A DNA stretch of 7,396 nucleotides, taken from assembly GCA_946006895.1 (NCBI GenBank), contig CAMFZO010000068.1, forward strand, positions 1 to 7,396, given 5' to 3'. This stretch comes from an uncultured Clostridia bacterium. GTDB lineage: Bacteria; Bacillota; Clostridia; Oscillospirales; Oscillospiraceae. Shown one piece after another: positions 6,521-7,396 of the stretch. The notes under the pieces are model-generated. The model had not been told where the DNA came from and did not search any database. It saw nothing but the letters and a program-made list of their open reading frames with translations. Every line of letters begins with the position of its first letter. Positions within the stretch are counted from its first letter, which is position 1. The position numbers and the translations under genes are program-made.

Positions 6521-6670
6521 CTCTCGGAGCGGTCTGCCTGAACCATGGCGTCCCTGACGCGCAAGTCTGTAGCGCGTGGTATGCCGTATATTAGGGCGGA
6601 ACGGGTGCGCCCGTGAACGCGCAGAAGTCCCTGACTTCCTAAGGCTGTCTCCCGCGAGGGAACGGCAAAC

Positions 6671-6703
6671 CAGAGGTGGTACCGCGTAACTTTACGCCCT
6701 CTG
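6671..6703 (+). promoter_or_regulatory. T-box antiterminator with UGGU tRNA-acceptor bulge
   Basis: CAGAGG (6671-6676) pairs with CCTCTG (6698-6703), and GCGT (6684-6687) with ACGC (6694-6697). Between the two left arms is the 7-base bulge TGGTACC (6677-6683). TGGT can pair with the ACCA 3' end of uncharged tRNA-Tyr; the T in the variable position fits an A discriminator base. The right arm shares bases 6697-6703 with the terminator stem, so the two structures exclude each other. Confidence 0.93.
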
Positions 6704-6731
6704 CTCCTTGTGAGCAGAGGGTTTATTTTTT
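6697..6731 (+). terminator. Intrinsic terminator of the tyrS T-box
   Basis: CCCTCTGCTC (6697-6706) pairs perfectly with GAGCAGAGGG (6712-6721) over 10 bp around a CTTGT loop, followed by the T-rich tract TTTATTTTTT (6722-6731). It should form when tRNA-Tyr is charged and stop transcription just before tyrS. Confidence 0.95.
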
Positions 6732-6736
6732 GGAGG
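6732..6736 (+). promoter_or_regulatory. Shine-Dalgarno site of tyrS
   Basis: GGAGG directly follows the terminator T-tract and lies 7 bases before the ATG at 6744, fixing the tyrS start. It is outside the terminator stem, which fits control by termination rather than by hiding the ribosome site. Confidence 0.85.
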
Positions 6737-6743
6737 AAAGAAA

Positions 6744-7396
6744 ATGAAAGTGTATGACGAACTCGTCGCCCGCGGTCTGATCGCGCAGGTGACAAATGAA
6801 GAAGAGATCCGTGAGATGATCGACAACGGCAAGGCGACCTTCTATATCGGCTTCGATCCCACGGCGGACTCGCTCCATGTTGGGCATTTTATGGCGCTGT
6901 GCCTGATGAAGCGCCTGCAAATGGCGGGCAACAAGCCCATCGCCCTCATCGGCGGCGGCACGGCAATGATCGGAGACCCCTCCGGCAGAACCGATATGCG
7001 CTCGATGATGACCAAGGAGACGATTGCCCACAACTGCGCCTGCTTCAAAAAGCAGATGGAGCGCTTCATTGAATTCGGCGAGGGCAAGGCGCAGATGGTC
7101 AACAACGCCGATTGGCTGCTGGACCTCAACTATATCGAGGTGCTGCGCGAGGTCGGCGCCTGCTTCTCGGTCAACAATATGCTCCGCGCCGAGTGCTACA
7201 AGCAGCGCATGGAGAAGGGACTGAGCTTCCTTGAGTTTAACTATATGATCATGCAGTCCTATGACTTCTACTACCTGTATCAGAACTACGGCTGCAATAT
7301 GCAGTTCGGCGGCAACGACCAGTGGAGCAATATGCTCGGCGGCACGGAGCTGATCCGCCGCAAGCTGGGCAAGGACGCCCACGCCATGACCATCAC
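6744..7396 (+). CDS. tyrS: Tyrosyl-tRNA synthetase (partial, N-terminal half)
   Basis: This class I aminoacyl-tRNA synthetase activates tyrosine with ATP and charges tRNA-Tyr in the cytosol. The window ends after 217 full codons, about half the usual length (around 400-420 residues), so the KMSKS loop and the C-terminal S4-like tRNA-binding domain are not visible. The ATP-binding HIGH motif is H45-VGH-48 in YIGFDPTADSLHVGH. Tyrosine-pocket residues match the Geobacillus stearothermophilus enzyme: Y34, D38 and D78 (IGDPSGR), and Y167, Q171 and D174 in EFNYMIMQSYDF, corresponding to Y169, Q173 and D176. NMQFGGNDQWSNM is the expected TyrRS segment. The T-box with UAC specifier confirms the amino acid independently. 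There is no frameshift in the visible part. Confidence 0.97.
   Translation, partial: MKVYDELVARGLIAQVTNEEEIREMIDNGKATFYIGFDPTADSLHVGHFMALCLMKRLQMAGNKPIALIGGGTAMIGDPSGRTDMRSMMTKETIAHNCACFKKQMERFIEFGEGKAQMVNNADWLLDLNYIEVLREVGACFSVNNMLRAECYKQRMEKGLSFLEFNYMIMQSYDFYYLYQNYGCNMQFGGNDQWSNMLGGTELIRRKLGKDAHAMTI

Larger units (their letters stand above)
6428..6731 (+). promoter_or_regulatory. Tyrosine T-box leader riboswitch controlling tyrS
   Basis: This fills the recN-tyrS gap. Stem I spans about 6436-6537. Its base pairs GCAG 6436-6439 with CTGC 6534-6537, and the K-turn region is GATGAGAAGA (6441-6450). Loop E is AGTA (6451-6454) facing GAA (6514-6516), next to the specifier TAC at 6518-6520. CCGCA 6456-6460 pairs with TGCGG 6508-6512. 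The double T-loop parts that hold the tRNA elbow are the AGAGA bulge (6473-6477) and the distal loop 6484-6494, closed by 6478-6483 with 6495-6500. A Stem II-like hairpin pairs 6557-6562 with 6572-6577. TGCCGT 6582-6587 pairs with ACGGCA 6662-6667 around several smaller hairpins. The antiterminator and terminator follow. Uncharged tRNA-Tyr binding should favour readthrough into tyrS. Confidence 0.95.

Overview
The window reads as chromosomal DNA of a GC-rich member of the Firmicutes, most likely class Clostridia (Oscillospirales-like). The evidence is the gene order dxs-tlyA-nadK-argR-recN, strong Shine-Dalgarno sites, a canonical sigma-A-type promoter and a T-box leader in front of tyrS. All genes lie on the + strand. 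I see no insertion sequence, phage gene, CRISPR array, tRNA or rRNA.

The most interesting part is the left edge. Bases 1-90 do not look coding and fold into tight hairpins with GNRA tetraloops. They lie directly before a small four-helix membrane protein gene (116-721), which is followed by dxs. In the literature, OLE (ornate, large, extremophilic) RNA sits in this place, immediately upstream of oapA, in operons carrying isoprenoid, NAD kinase, argR and recN genes. I therefore call 116-721 oapA and 1-90 the 3' end of an OLE RNA cut by the window edge. The best-supported start of oapA is a TTG at 116, not the ATG at 95.

Bases 743-6364 hold five tightly packed housekeeping genes: dxs (isoprenoid precursor entry enzyme), tlyA (rRNA 2'-O-methyltransferase), nadK (NAD kinase), argR (arginine repressor) and recN (SMC-like recombination-repair ATPase). 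dxs and tlyA overlap by 11 bases, tlyA and nadK by 4; the other gaps are 8 and 13 bases. This is almost certainly one transcription unit continuing from upstream. No terminator is visible after recN.

Bases 6365-6743 hold a separate regulatory unit: a near-consensus promoter with extended -10, then a complete tyrosine T-box leader (Stem I with K-turn, loop E and double T-loop signatures, UAC specifier, extra hairpins, antiterminator with a UGGU bulge, intrinsic terminator). It controls tyrS, whose first 217 codons are in the window. Uncharged tRNA-Tyr should bridge the specifier and the UGGU bulge, prevent termination and allow TyrRS synthesis. Because recN has no terminator of its own, the T-box terminator may also end the upstream operon's transcripts.
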